Positions 39,901 through 52,809 are shown, counted from the stretch's first letter. The stretch is 64,000 nt of DNA from Viola odorata (GCA_963691705.1 OY829541.1:3193685-3257684); one strand, 5' to 3'. The notes: generated from the letters alone by a model not told the origin. Numbers and translations: made by a program.

Positions 39901-40560
39901 ACACATATTCCACAATCTGCGTCGTAACAAAACGAATTTAGTCAACGCATTTCGTTGCATAGAATATACGACACTAACCCCTAGTCTCTAGCTAAGGTTC
40001 TTCAACAATTAGGGATGGATGTGGCTTTGAATTATTCCACACACCAATACAGGGGGGATTTTTTATGGTCTGGATCAGTGAATCAGAGAGAAAGACAAAT
40101 ACATAACATGAAACTTTGTAAACCAACACGCAGTATGCTAATTTTCTCTTGGTTAACAGTGACGAACAAAGCTACAAAACTATGAATAAAAATACGTAGT
40201 TTTCAGCTTTATGTTGAGAGTGAATGAAAGCCACCCCATGTGTGATTGAAATTCTCTGCTTCTGACTTACAAGCCAATTTCAACAACAGCAATCCAGTAA
40301 AAGAGTCAACTATCTAACAGCAATTTTAGGCTCCAACATAGCAGGAAATTATTTTGTCTAAGCATGTATCTATGAAGAGATAGGGAAAAGATAAGTTTAT
40401 ACATCCATATGTCCCTTGCTCACGAATGAAGGTCTAAACATATATGATACATCCAAACAGTCTAATAGATTAAGCAGTTACCTATAGTAGCAGCAAGGAC
40501 AAAGCGATTATCTAAGCTCCATACAATCATAGTCACACGGGGACGAGTTCGAAGAATAGG
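36935..40560 (-). pseudogene. PHIP/BRWD-type WD-repeat gene fragment
   Basis: Minus-strand exons (approximate): 40486-40560 (RPRVTMIVWSLDNRFVLAAT), 39845-39921 (DCGICVWNATDGSLVHSLTD), 39184-39250 (VHPFNPRIVMSAGYDGQTIV), 39060-39102 (WEGTPIRIYEISRFKL), about 38790-38855 (DDVGQLYILSTGESQKD), 38600-38660, 37939-38300 (GMEWKLFSTKLAAGPDF ... MEWEPENIIV ... SKRKKQKAK), about 37835-37870 (IMTSSGRRV). These fit the last WD repeats and acidic linker of plant PH-interacting/bromodomain-WD proteins. The first WD repeats and the bromodomain are missing, and the 3' exons are frame-broken. Near 36870-36965 and 37565-37640 a block of about 70 bp is duplicated. It lies directly downstream of the SMC2 fragment on the same strand. 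Confidence 0.75.
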
Positions 40561-40776
40561 GTGTATACTCAGAAAAAATCCCAGGCAGCATTCCAATAAT
40601 TAAGAACCGGAGAAAGACTCACTCCATCAACCTAAGGATTTTGTCTAGAATGATTTATTGATTGTACCATAAATAACAGTTGTGCCAGTTTAGATATTTA
40701 TCAAAACAGTGTGTGCAGGATAGCAGAAGACTGCCAGTAACAGATTCTTATAAACTTCCGCAAAATCATAACCTAC

Positions 40777-41209
40777 CTTCAGATCTCTTGAAGATGACTG
40801 CATTTGAGTTTTTATGGCCTTAATTCTTCTCTCCAAATCTTTAAGCCTTCCCTCTCTATTATTATCATGCTCTTTGATTGATTTCTCAAGCTCCGACACT
40901 TTACTAACACATTGCTCATATAAAATTTCCTTTTCTTTGGCTACAGATTTTCCTTCTTCAACCTCTTGCTCAATCTTTCTCACTACTTCACCAAGCTGTT
41001 AACGCCAAGAAAAAGGACAAAATTTAACTGTTAATTTATGATCCGAGATAGGAAATGGGTTAAACATAATAAGAGGGGGAAAAGAACAAAACCTTGTGAT
41101 GCACATTTTGCTCAGCCCTGCCCTGAAATAGTGAAAGGTCATACAGTTTAAGTTCTAGCTGTTTATGGATATCCAAGAACTTTTTGTGAAGAGGCAGGAG
41201 CTCCATGAT
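40777..41209 (-). pseudogene. SMC2: SMC2 (condensin) internal fragment
   Basis: Two minus-strand exons with sound splice sites: 41093-41209 (ELKLYDLSLFQGRAEQNVHH) and 40777-40995 (KIEQEVEEGKSVAKEKEILY, then SVSKV-type coiled coil ending SIKEHDNNREGRLKDLERR). These correspond to part of the coiled-coil arm of the condensin subunit SMC2. Only about 110 residues of a roughly 1,170-residue protein are present, with no hinge or ATPase head. The frame is open, so this is a clean capture or duplication rather than decay in place. Confidence 0.85.
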
Positions 41210-42108
41210 CTACAATTTCAATGTGAAGGTGGTCACAAAAAGAGGGTGTTCTAAATTGTACTGACAGGAGATTACACCTGAAGCTGTATATCTCTGATTA
41301 TAATAAGTTCATGTTTCCATGATGAATTTAAGAGAACAGATTTGGGAATAATGTTAATCCAGAAGGGACTGCAACAAAATTTGCAAATATATATCACTTA
41401 TGCCTTTCAAAACTTGAAGTTACCCTTATCATACTCAATCCCAGTATTCTTAAACCCTTCGGTCCCTTCAGTTCACATAGGCTGTGGGGCTACGCAAGGG
41501 TCTGCCATGGCACCTCAGAGGGGTTCTAGGCAGGCAATGTTGCTGAGGTGTTGCCTTGGCTAGAGTATTGTCAGGTAGAGGCACGTTAAGGACAGGACAG
41601 ATAGTGAGCCTGTGGGTCTAGTCAACTATTGTCTTGTTTAACTATCTTCAGTTTAAATAACCATAGGTATCATCACTCGCGTAAGAACTCTAGATTGAAC
41701 ACTAAGAAATAGGAAAATATCACTCTTTCCTTTCTACTTCTCTCATTTTTCTTCACTTTATTTTTACGACTATTATAATCTTTGCCCCTCACTTGGTAAG
41801 AAGTAAAGCATGGAACTTCCAAGGCGTATAGCCAAAAATTCACATCAAATGCAAATAAAAGTCTGGGTCTGCTAACGACGATTTTGGTTCAAGTTGGTCC
41901 CGAACGTTAGCCACGTTAGCCATGTTAGCCACTGGGGCTCTTTCTTGTCATAACAGAGATAACGACCGTTATCTTTCAATTTTTTATTATTAAAACTGAA
42001 AAAACATCTGACGGCTGGACCTACAACTCAGATTTTTCTGATTTCTTATTTAAAATATTAGTTTTATTTTCAAAAAATAAATTAACAAAAAGGATAAATT
42101 ATTAAAAT
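41210..42108. other. Spacer with no recognised gene
   Basis: No coding sense found. 41455-41580 is locally GC-richer (tcacataggctgtggggcta...), of the kind seen in plant SINE-like or old element debris, not identifiable. Confidence 0.35.
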
Positions 42109-44805
42109 TCCACCCTATAAAATGAGATCATTAGTACGAGTAAAATAAATATCAAGCAATTAAATAAAGTGATTAATAACAAGTAAAACAATTAAAACAA
42201 TTAATTAGTTAATTAAAAGCAAGCGAATTAATTATTTGATAATTAAATGCAAATGATTAATTAACGATTAAAAACAAGTAAATTAAATAATAAAATGTTA
42301 CAAACGAGCAAAGGATACGAAATACTTACGATGGGCCAAACAAACTGGGCCCAGAATTTGGGCTCAAGACAGCCGTACTTGCGAGCGAAGATTTGATTTT
42401 ACCCTACAAAATGAGATCATTAGTACGAGTAAAATAAATATCAAGCAATTAAATAAAATGATTAATAACAAGTAAAACAATTAAAACAATTAAAACAATT
42501 AAAACAATTAATTAGTTAATTAAAAGCAAGCAAATTAATTATTTGATAATTAAATACAAATGATTAATTAACGATTAAAAACAAGTAAATTAATTAATAA
42601 AATGTTACAAACGAGCAAAGGATACGAAATACTTACGATGGGCCAAACAAACTGGGCCCAGAATTTGGGCTCAAGACAGCCCAACCCATGGCAGCTTAGC
42701 CCTTTCTTTCTTTTCCTTTCCCGCAAGGGCTGTTCTTCTCTTCACGCTGGGCCAGGCGCAGCCCAGCTTTCTTTCCTTTTCTTTTCGCTTGCAAGCCTTT
42801 CTAGTCTCTTTTATTTATTCAATATTTTCCGCAAATATTACTTGTATGCATGCTATTTAGAAATGTTAAAAGCTCACATCATAATCATATGCATGGTATT
42901 TAGAATTGTTAGAAAAATAAAATCAACGCACATGTTTACGTGTTTACATCACTCGCTTTTTTATGCTATGAAATTAATTGTACATTTGCATTGATACATG
43001 AGCATGGTGGCTTCGATCCCACACGGTTATTTGCATTCATTAAATTGGTATTGTGTTAGTTTTTATCCATGATTACCACTACCTATTAAAAAAGAGTTGT
43101 CACACCAGCAAAGTTGCCATGTCTTTGTTGATATGGAAACTTTTTTTAACGGAGTTACTGACACATCACTTTTTAAAAACGGTATGAGGGTTATTTGATC
43201 ATTATTTATAAGTTCAAGATTAAATAAACAAATAGTTCAAGGTTGCGATTAAATAAAATATTAAGTTCAGGGTTGTTTTTTCGCTTTATCCCTTTTATAA
43301 TATAATTAAATTTTAATCCTTGGATAGGGATAGTATAGTAAATTACTCCCTCCGGGGGAATAAATGACTTCCTCGCATCCCAATATTCAGTAGGGAACGC
43401 ATATTAAGGAAGCCGGATGACTCACTATTTGACCCCAAAAAATTCCGTAATTTTTTTCGAACGTATAATGTACTTCCGAGAAAAAATTAGGGGCAAAATT
43501 GTCTCAAATAGTGACTATTTCGGTCGTCTTAAAATACGTGCCGGAACAGTAAAAGTAAATTTTAAAACGACGTTTATTTCCCCCCGGAGGGAGTACTAAA
43601 TATGATGGTATGAGAATAATAATTTGAAACGTGAGAATGACGTTATGTTTATTTTAATACTAATAGTTTTTCTAGCTAACAGACGATTGTTATTTAAGGA
43701 GGTAAATAAAAATATTAGTATGTAAACTACATTAAATAATAACTAGATAAATTCATTAATATAATTTTTAATATTAATCAACCATGTTCAATAACCAAAC
43801 AAGCATGTTGAAAAATTCAAATTGCTTGCTGTTTTGATGATTTAAAAGCTTTGTATTAATTAATTTGCTTGCTAAATTTGCCTACTATTTTTGCTTAATT
43901 ATATACTATTTTTTTGCTTAATGAATTTGCTGCTTTCGTTTATTTGATGCTACTGTTGATTTAATTGATTGTTGATAGGGGTTTAATTTTGGTTTTTGGT
44001 CATTGTTTGTTGCAGGTTTGGTGGCTGAAGGAAGAAGGGGGAGGGAAAGGTGATGGGCTGATGGCTGTTTTAATTTAAAGGAATGAAGGAGTGGGCTGCC
44101 ATTGCCGGCCCAAGTGTAGGAAAGAAGCTGGGCAGCTTGCTGCTGGCCCACGCGGAAAGAAAAGGAAAGAAAGCTGGGCCGCGCCTGGCCCAGCGTGAAG
44201 AGAAGAACAGCCCTTGCGGGAAAGGAACAGAAAGAAAGGGCTAAGCTGCCATGGGCTGGGCTGTCTTGAGCCCAAATTCTGGGCCCAGTTTGTTTGGCCC
44301 ATCGTAAGTATTTCGTATCCTTTGCTCGTTTGTAACATTTTATTATTTAATTTACTTATTTTTAATCGTTAATTAATCATTTGCATTTAATTATCAAATA
44401 ATTAATTTGCTTGCTTTTAATTAACTAATTAATTGTTTTAATTGTTTTACTTGTTATTAATCATTTTATTTAATTGCTTGATATTTGTTTTACTCGTACT
44501 AATGATCTCATTTTGTAGGGTAAAATCAAATCTTCGCTCGCAAGTATGCCCTTCTAGTCTCTTTTATTTATTCAATATTTTCCGCAAATATTACTTGTAT
44601 GTATGCTATTTAGAAATGTTAAAAGCTCACATTATAATCATATGCATGATATTTAGAATTGTTAGAAATATAAAATCAACGCACATTTTTACGTGTTTAC
44701 ATCACTCACTTTTTTATGCTATAGAATTAATTGTACATCTGTATTGATACATGAGCATGGTGGCTTCGATTCCAGAAGGTTATTTGCATTCATTAAATTG
44801 GTATT
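42109..44805. repeat. Compound inverted and direct repeat block
   Basis: A sequence beginning near ccctaYaaaatgagatcatt occurs three times: 42109-42371 and 42398-42785 in direct order, and about 44145-44535 inverted. Between the direct copies and beyond the inverted copy are gtacttgcgagcgaagattt and its complement (42372, 44550). A second block (about 42790-43050) is repeated directly at about 44552-44805, starting cttctagtctcttttattta and containing tacatgagcatggtggcttc. The arms contain a purine/pyrimidine patch near 42700-42780 (gggccaggcgcagcccagct). This looks like an insertion that carried or created inverted copies. No transposase frame is present. Confidence 0.8.
43344..43595. mobile_element. 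Stowaway-type MITE
   Basis: TA-flanked, with ends CTCCCTCCGGGGGAATAAA and the complementary TTTATTTCCCCCCGGAGGGAG-type end, 252 bp, non-coding. It lies inside the compound repeat block at 42109-44805. Confidence 0.85.
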
Positions 44806-44992
44806 AATTTATCAGTAGACAAGTGAAGCCTAAATGAGAGATTAAGAGAGTATTTATGTAAAAAAAGCATTGCAAATAATCATTTCATGTGAGAATATGA
44901 TTATATAAGATGAGACAGTTACTATCTCACAAATCGCGAAAATTCATCCTGAAGTCGCGTATTCAAGACAACTCTAGAGCACAGAGGAACTG

Positions 44993-45153
44993 ATCTTGCA
45001 AACAGCAGAAACTCGGCCTGAAGTCCTTGATACAATGAAACTTCCACTGAGCAGTGAGTTCCTTGTTATCTAACCAGTTGCACTAATCTTGCAAACAGCA
45101 GAAACTCGGCCTGAAGTCCTTGATACAATGAAACTTCCACTGAGCAGTGAGTT
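44993..45153 (+). repeat. Tandem duplication of 67 bp
   Basis: atcttgcaaacagcagaaac ... ctgagcagtgagtt occurs at 44993-45060 and again at 45086-45153, nearly identical, just upstream of the BRCT gene exons. It could be a duplicated 5' exon or leader, but no start codon could be assigned. Confidence 0.85.
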
Positions 45154-45240
45154 TCTTTGTTTAGAACACAATTTTTTTACTCTCTCTCTATATATATATA
45201 TTCGATAATGGTGATATGCTTTGATGTTTCCAGTTTTTTT

Positions 45241-46935
45241 CTTATATAGTTTTATGTTTTCTTTTTAAATAATGATTAGGAGCAAAAGGTGAGGATGCTG
45301 AATGCTTGCAGTTCATACAAAGCCCTTTGCCTTTTGAAGGCAGTCTCCCAGCTGATGATGCATTTGAGACCCAAGTCCTAAATCTTGGCGGTGAAACACA
45401 ATTATTAGGCGATTTTGATTTCCCTGAGTATTTGGACACCCAATTGATGGATGAATTTGATAATCAAGTTATACTGGATAGTGATGATGAAGGGACTGTT
45501 AGGACCGAAGTCTTGAGTGATTCTGAGGACGAAGTGGGAACAACAGATAAATGCAAATCATTGGAAGAGACGGCGGTCCAGCGCACTTCCCCTATCAAAC
45601 ACTATGAGAAGCCACCGATGGACAAAAATGATTCTTTGATTGATGGAGAACATAGTTCAGGTTAGTTGCTCCAGAGTTACTAACATCAATAGTGTGCCCT
45701 TCTAAGAACCTGTTTACATTGTTTTTATAAGGTCTTTTCTCTTGTGGGCTACTAATAATGAGTTGACTCTGAAAAAACAGAGAATTAGCCGCACGTTACA
45801 TGCAGTTTTCTTATAATTAAGCTCTCTTTGGAATAAAACATCAATGTTTTCTTTTTAAATAATGATTAGGAGCAAAAGCTGAGGATGCTGAATGCTTGCA
45901 GTTCATACAAAGTCCTTTGCCTTTTGAGGGCAGTCTCCCAGTTGATGATGCATTTGAGACCCAAGTCCTAAATCTTGGCGGTGAAACACAATTATTAGGC
46001 GATTTTGATTTCCCTGAGTATTTGGACACCCAATTGATGGATGAATTTGATAATCAAGTTATACTGGATAGTGATGATGAAGGGACTGTTAGGACCGAAG
46101 TCTTGAGTGATTCTGAGGACGAAGTGGGAACAACAGATAAATGCAAATCATTGGAAGAGACAGCGGTCCAGCGCACTTCCCCTATCAAACACTATGAGAA
46201 GCCACCGATGGACAAAAATGATTCTTTGATTGATGGAGAACATAGTTCAGGTTAGTTGCTCTACATTGTTTTTATAAGGTCTTTTCTCTTGTGGGCTACT
46301 AATAATGAGTTGACTCTGAAAAAACAGAGAATTAGCCGCACGTTACATGCAGTTTTCTTATAATTAAGCTCTCTTTGGAATAAAACATCAATGTTTTCTT
46401 TTTAAATAATGATTAGGAGCAAAAGGTGAGGATGCTGAATGCTTGCAGTTCATACAAAGCCCTTTGCCTTTTGAGGGCAGTCTCCCAGTTGATGATGCAT
46501 TTGAGACCCAAGTCCTAAATCTTGGCGGTGAAACACAATTATTAGGCGATTTTGATTTCCATGAGTATTTGGACACCCAGGATGAATTTGATAATCAAGT
46601 TATACTGGATAGTGATGATGAAGGGACTGTTAGGACCGAAGTCTTGAGTGATTATGAGGACGAAGTGGGAACAACAGATAAATGCAAATCATTGGAAGAG
46701 AAGGCGGTCCAGCGCACTTCCCCTATCAAACACTATGAGAAGCCACCGATGGACAAAAATGATTCTTTGATTGATGGAGAACATAGTTCAGGTTAGTTGC
46801 TCTACGTTGTTTTTATAAGGTCTTTTCTCTTGTGGGCTACTAATAATGAGTTGACTCTGAAAAAACAGAGAATTAGCCGCACGTTACATGCAGTTTTGTT
46901 ATAATTAAGCTCTCTTTGGAATAAAACATCAATTT
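45241..46935 (+). repeat. In-frame tandem triplication of one exon with its introns
   Basis: Units start at 45280, 45870 and 46417 (spacing 590 and 547 bp). Exons are 381, 381 and 375 bp; the third lacks six bases (two codons, after LDTQ). The preceding intron end (tttctttttaaataatgatt) and the following intron (gcacgttacatgcagttt) are duplicated too. All copies are phase 1-1, so any number keeps the frame. Differences between copies are a few bases. Confidence 0.95.
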
Positions 46936-49900
46936 TCGTTTAGTGTTGATGTTGATCAATCATGAAATCATAGTTCTTGATTTCTATTCTCTTAGATCCT
47001 CTTGATAATCATAGGTGTTGACTCTACTGTTCTCTTAGATCTTCATGATATAATAAGGTTGATTTTTCTTTTAAGGTAAAGGTATTGCTGGTTTTTGAGA
47101 ACTAAAGAAATTGGATTTGCTTCCTTGCATTTCAGGACTTAATATTTTTAGTGAAGCACCAGGGGATCGAGTATGCCCAGAAAGGAAACATGGTTTGTTT
47201 TTCTCACCTGTTAATTTTTTAGTGAAGTTCTTATATTATATCAAATCTGCTAATCATTAGTGTGCCATCCTATCTTTTTTTCTGCACCAGGATCTGCCCC
47301 AAGGTTTGCTTCACTTCGTGTGGAATCATTGCGGGCCTCTGCTCGCAGTATTGCTTTGAAGGGAACAAAAAATAGATCATGTTCCCTAACATCTACTACA
47401 CACTTTGCAGAACAAGATAAAATAAAAAATAATGAGCCAAAAACAAAATATTTGGAGGAACATCCAGTAGCTGATACAGGGGGATATGCAGATGATGAAA
47501 CAAAGAGCTTTAGGGAGAGTAATCAGTGTAAGATTGGTTGTTTGACCGTGAGAAAACTCTTTCATGAGGATTCTACTTTTGAAAATGAACAACTTCCTTG
47601 CAACAGTGATGACACTGTGGGAGGAGAAGAAGGGCCCCAACCAGACTTTGATGGTGGTTTGGCAGGGTTGAGCTATATTGGCCCCCAAGAACCTGGGGAG
47701 CTCTCCCAAGCCAATGCACTTGCATTTGTGGAAAAGTTGATTGATGAGAATAAGGACTTATTGGATCTTGAAGTTGACCCAAGAAAGAGTACTGGTGGAA
47801 AAGCAAACCATATTTCAAGTGCAAAAGGGATACAACTTTTGGCCAAGAAAACCAGTGATAGGGGCGCCAATGGGAAAAGTCGCATTTTTTATTGGGACGA
47901 CGGGTGTGAAGATGAGGGAGGGGGCGATATTTTCCGTAGAAAGAAAGAAGAATTTCTTGGTATTGAAAACCGTGAACACAGATCCTATAAAAAGCCCGAG
48001 AAGTTCAATGGAGATCAACTGGATGGATGTCGAGACAACAAGCTCAAGACAAATGTCCAGAATGAAATGGTTGTTAAATCCGATTCAAAAATAGTTTCAC
48101 GTAGTTTATTACTTAGCAACAAGGCAGGGCAAGAATCTAACATGAATGCTAGAAAGAATAGTGTGAATGAGCTTGATGAGCAAGCTAAGGGAGACATATC
48201 AGTAGGACACCTAGACAACGCTCACTCAGGAAAGGATATGGCAGAAATGCTTGATGTAGGTTTGGACACTCAGATAGCTACTGAAGCAATGGAAGGCTTA
48301 TTTAATGGGGAGGGCAATGCCAGACATGTTTCAAACATGGCCCATCTTGGTGTGTCAGACAATTGTAAGGGCTCTATGAAAGGATCTCCAATCAGGAAAG
48401 CTAATAAGAGTGTTCATTCAAAGAAATGTCCTTTTAACAACAATTGCTGTATTGGGGTTGCCACAAGGCTATCCAAGAGAACAAAAAGGATGAGCGCTAA
48501 ATCCGGTCAAATCTCTCCAGTTGCATCGAAGAAGCATCCTGATAACATAGAGGAGTGTGATACAGAACTAGTAGTGCCCCAGAAGGGAGCTAAAAATCGA
48601 GTTTCTGAGGAAGATGCTAATTTGACACCAGTTGCCTGTCAAACAAGGCTATCGAAGAGAACAAAGAGTACTGGTTCTAAGTATGGTCAAATCTGTACGT
48701 TTTCACCAAAGAAGCATCCTGATAATGTGGAGATGGAGTGTCATACAGAACAGGTGGTGACTCGGAAAGGGGCTGGAAAAAGCGTGCAGGAGGAAAGTGC
48801 TCCTTTTACACCAGTTGCCCGTCGAACTAGGAAGTCCTTTGTAGTATCCCAACTAAAAAGTTCTGAAAATGCACCGGATTGTGTAGATGAAATAAATTGT
48901 GCAATGGAGGTTGGTGGCCTTGAGCAGAATAAAGGAGATGCAATGGGTTTCGAGACCTCTCATGCGTCAAGTGGTGAAGGCAAGTTGATTATCAGCAATA
49001 GTATCAGTTATCCTAGAAGACGAAGGTCTCTTCGAAACTTGTCTGCTGGTATAAGGAAATCACATGACCCTTCAGGAAATATTGTATCTGTTCGTGGGCG
49101 CAAAAGGGCACAGAGCAATGCTCAAATTACTGGGTCTGTTGTAAACATGAAAAGGCAAGCACAGCCATCCACATCTACTTGTCCAGATACGTCTTCTGCG
49201 CACCAAAATCTAGGAGAACGGTCCCCACTAATAGCAGACAGACGTGACTTGAATGACAGTTCTTGTTGTATCTTTGTCAGTAAGAAACGGAAAAACATGC
49301 CTAAGGATCTCTTGAATACCGAGCCCATGGCGCTCTCTGATCGAAAGAGTGATGCAGATTCCTCACCACCGTCTAACAAAGTGAATGCAAGTTCAGACAC
49401 ATCTCCCAAAGGGACACCTAAACTATCTGAATTAGCTTCCACTCCCCCAGTTAACTGCATCACACCTGTGAATGATGCATCACCTATCTGTATGGGCAAT
49501 GGATATCTTAGTCAATCATGCAAGAAGAACCTATCAAGGTCTGGTCTTATGAGAGAAATAAATGGCCTGTGTGCTGAACGACCAGAACCTATTTCTGTGA
49601 GGAAACATTCAAGGAAGAGGAGAGATCTGGCTAATGTTCGTGTCCTGTTCAGCCACCATATGGATGAGGATATAATTAAGCAACAGAAAAAGGTAGTCCC
49701 TTGTAATTCATAGTTAGACTTGGATATTTCTAGGATGGTTTAATAAGATATTTTCTGTTTTCCTTGAGTTACAGATTGTGGATCGACTTAAGGCTTCTGT
49801 AGCATCCTCTATTTTAGATGCAACACACTTCATTACTGATAAGTTTGTTCGCACAAGAAATATGCTAGAAGCTATTGCATCTGGCAAACCAGTGGTGACG

Positions 49901-51206
49901 CATCAATGGCTCGAAGATGTTGGACGAGCTAATTATTACATCGATGAGGAAAAGTACATACTCAGGGACTCAAAAAAAGAAAAGGAGTTAGGCTTCAACA
50001 TGCCAGTTTCATTGGAACATGCACGTCAGCATCCGCTTTTACAGGCAAGGTTTATTCATCGTTTTCCCTTTTTTCTGTTAAATGTCTTCTGGATGAAAAT
50101 CATGGATGAACAAGCAAAAAAGTTGAGAAGAATGTGGCATGGACTAGTCCTGGAAATTTGGACGAACACTCTAGTTGCATTATCAGATTTTGTCCCCTTT
50201 TGTTTCTTTGCTAATGCAGCAACTCTTGCAGGGTCGGAGAGTTTTTATCACTCCCAACTCAAAGCCTGGAAAAGAAATTATTTCAAGTTTGGTTAAAGCA
50301 GTTCATGGCCAAGTATGTACACTTTTCTTGTGTTTTCTTAAATGTAACAGCCATTGGTTTGATGAAGTTATCATAATTTGATTCATATTAGTCTCTCAAT
50401 TTCAATATGTGTGCACGCACAGCCATCGACATGCATCAATCTACATTTTCATTTTTATCCATTTTCCCCTTTCAGAGGGACAAGCATGTACTGACCATTG
50501 GAATTTTGGATACTCCATATGATTCTTCTGATACATTCTGCCAATCTTGTGATTTAATGATGTTCGGTTAAATTGCTTTTCAGGCTATAGAGAGGGTCGG
50601 CAGATATGCTTTGAAGGATGATAGGGTCCCTGATGATCTATTGATTCTATCTTGTGAGGAAGATTACGATGTCTGCGTACCATTCCTTGAAAAAGGTTTG
50701 AACACTTCCTTATCTCTCCATACAATTCATCAAGTACAATTAGAAAGTCTTGTTAATTTTGCGCTGTCTCTTAATCCATCCAGGGGCAGCTGTTTACAAT
50801 TCAGAGTTGCTACTCAATGGGATTGTTATTCAGAAGTTGGAGTATGAAAGGTTGGTTTCACTTTTAATAGGGTTCTCCTTTTCATGACTGTAAGTTTTGT
50901 TATGTGTGAGGCCATTCCTGAAGTGTCGTATCATATTTCCCCTCTACTCATGATGGAATTACCAGTAAAAGCATAGTCCACCACCATAATTAACTGGGCT
51001 ACTAATGATGGAATTTACAATGTGAGTAGGGACTGAAGTATGGCTCGGAACTCAATCCATCCTGCATCGGTTGGTGCTTTCCTAACCAAGTACTAGCATT
51101 TTTTGATGACAGGCATCGGCTTTTTATGGATCACGTGAAGAGAACTCGTTCGACAATATGGTTGAAGAAAGATAGTAACAAATTCGTTCCTGTAACAAAC
51201 AAATAA
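45280..51206 (+). CDS. BRCT-domain DNA-damage-response-type protein (5' exon not found)
   Basis: Exons 45280-45660, 45870-46250, 46417-46791, 47136-47192, 47291-49692, 49775-50044, 50232-50312, 50584-50695, 50784-50850 and 51113-51206 join in one frame for about 1,405 codons to a TAA at 51204. The first three exons are near-identical copies of an acidic segment (GGETQLLGDFDFPEYLDTQ, VILDSDDEGTVRTEVL). The large exon is low-complexity with three related blocks of LSKRTKR/TPVA type. The last exons form two BRCT domains (LDATHFITDKFVRTRNMLEA and PVVTHQWLEDVG; GRRVFITPNSKPGKEII). This fits plant PTIP/MDC1-like proteins that read phospho-marks at DNA breaks. Intron 6 has a GC donor (CAG/GCAAGG). 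The initiating exon, ending in phase 1, was not identified upstream. Confidence 0.85.
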
Positions 51207-51837
51207 TTATTTTTCGAGGTGCATTTGCCTTAGTTATGTACCACTGTGTTCGTAGATTAGCACGTGAGCCATTTTCTTTAATTAATTTAATTAATGTAGT
51301 AATTAGCATTATCCTTGATCTCATTGTAATTAGCTGGATGTAACATAAATAAATAAAGTTGTTTTTTTCTACAGAGAGTACACTCCTGTATAGATAATAG
51401 CATGCAAGCTGGAGGAGAAGTTTTCGTACTTAAATAGTGTTTTGGAACCTAAAGGAATCTTCAAAAAGACATCACAACATGATTGAAATGGAATTAAACA
51501 ACCTTTGATTGTCCTTTACAAAGATACGCTGTACAAGAATGAAAGATGAGAATAGATTTGATGGGCACACCTCATTTCTTCATTCGGTAAATCGTCATGT
51601 GGTGTGACTTTGCTGCTAGAAACAAGTCTGTCCACTATTATCATCTGCAGGAGAATATGTTGGGTGTCCGATATGCAGTCCTGCTTGAACTCCAAATGAT
51701 CTCTGCCTGGTATTCACACTGGATTCCGGTTTTGAGCAACCTCAGCTCGCCAAGCAAAGAATTGAATGTACAATGCATTGATGCTCATAGCTATGCCGAA
51801 ACCCAAAACTGATTAAAGAAGTATTGCATAAACAGCC
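51207..51837. other. 3' flank between convergent genes
   Basis: Probably 3' untranslated sequence of the BRCT gene (AATAAATAAAG near 51346) and of the minus-strand gene. No other gene seen. Confidence 0.4.
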
Positions 51838-52242
51838 TTAAGGTGAAGCTGCAACAGATTTAAGAAGTAAAAGTTCAGTATGATGATCTCTAATGACGTC
51901 TTTACATTCAGGAAATGACCTAATAAGGACCTCATCTGTCAAGAAATCGTCACTCACCACACTATAGAACAAGTGGACGGTGAGAGCCAAAAGCGCAAAC
52001 TCGAGAGCAGCGTATGTCCATATGTACTCTCTTATTGCTGCAAGTCATGCCACAAAATACACCAGACCAATTGCAGCATAAAGAAACATAACAATTTAGA
52101 GAGCAAACTCGACCAAATTTAAATAAAATTAACCCAGAGGCTGATGTATACCTAGAATGACTGCAAACATAGACGCTACAAACCCCAAAGTAAGTGCAAA
52201 TGGTGCAGCAATTATGATTGCCTGCGTCTTCATGTCATGAAT
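51838..52242 (-). CDS. Small membrane protein, C-terminal exons
   Basis: Two minus-strand exons join in frame: 52152-52242 and 51838-52037. From the methionine at 52231-52233 they give 93 residues to a TAA at 51838-51840. Two hydrophobic segments are seen: [20 protein letters not shown] and, across the junction, [17 protein letters not shown]. The tail is charged ([18 protein letters not shown]). The frame is open upstream of that methionine to a good acceptor, so a 5' exon may exist; an ATG at 52781-52783 ([12 protein letters not shown]) is a candidate, but its splice donor is unclear. I do not recognise the family; it looks like a conserved plant transmembrane protein of unknown function. 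Confidence 0.55.
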
Positions 52243-52809
52243 CTACAAAAAACATCTCGTAGTGACATCGCTATGAGAGAGATTCGTAGAAAATTTTAAT
52301 TTAAAATGACCAGACACAGTTCAAAATGTGAACCAAATAAACTCTTTATTGGCTTTTATTTACTTAGCTAGTTGATCTACTTTTCAGATGTTAGAGACAT
52401 GAGACCCTCACATAAGAGTTATGGTTGAGGCCTAGATGAACATACCAGCAATTGCTCTAAGAAGAAGAAATAACATATAGTACTGATTAGGACGAGCACC
52501 ACAAAATCCTGCCAGGCACTTACGAACAAAAGAATCTCTATGAAAGTAGAAGATAAGAAGATAAAAGGTTCTGACACTTGTTCAAGATGTGAACTTGAGC
52601 AGCCCCATAACTCTAGACTTGATGAATATAAACAATGGCGGAAACTAATTGTGTAATCCAAGGAAGATAAGGGCAATGTGATGTAAAGATATTGCCTGTC
52701 ATGCAATGGCATCCCATAAAGTGTTTTGGGGAGACAAAACAGACTGATAGTCTGATCCACAAATATCTGAGCAACTCCGCCATTTTCACAAAAGTGTTTT
52801 ATATATGGT

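Noticed and set aside
42602..44338. Similar 87- and 130-codon frames in the inverted repeat arms as a conserved gene
   Set aside because: The similarity is explained by the DNA repeat itself; the frames are Ser/Phe/Leu-rich without domain features.
47386..49499. Minus-strand frames opposite the large BRCT exon
   Set aside because: Shadows of a well-supported 2.4-kb coding exon on the plus strand.
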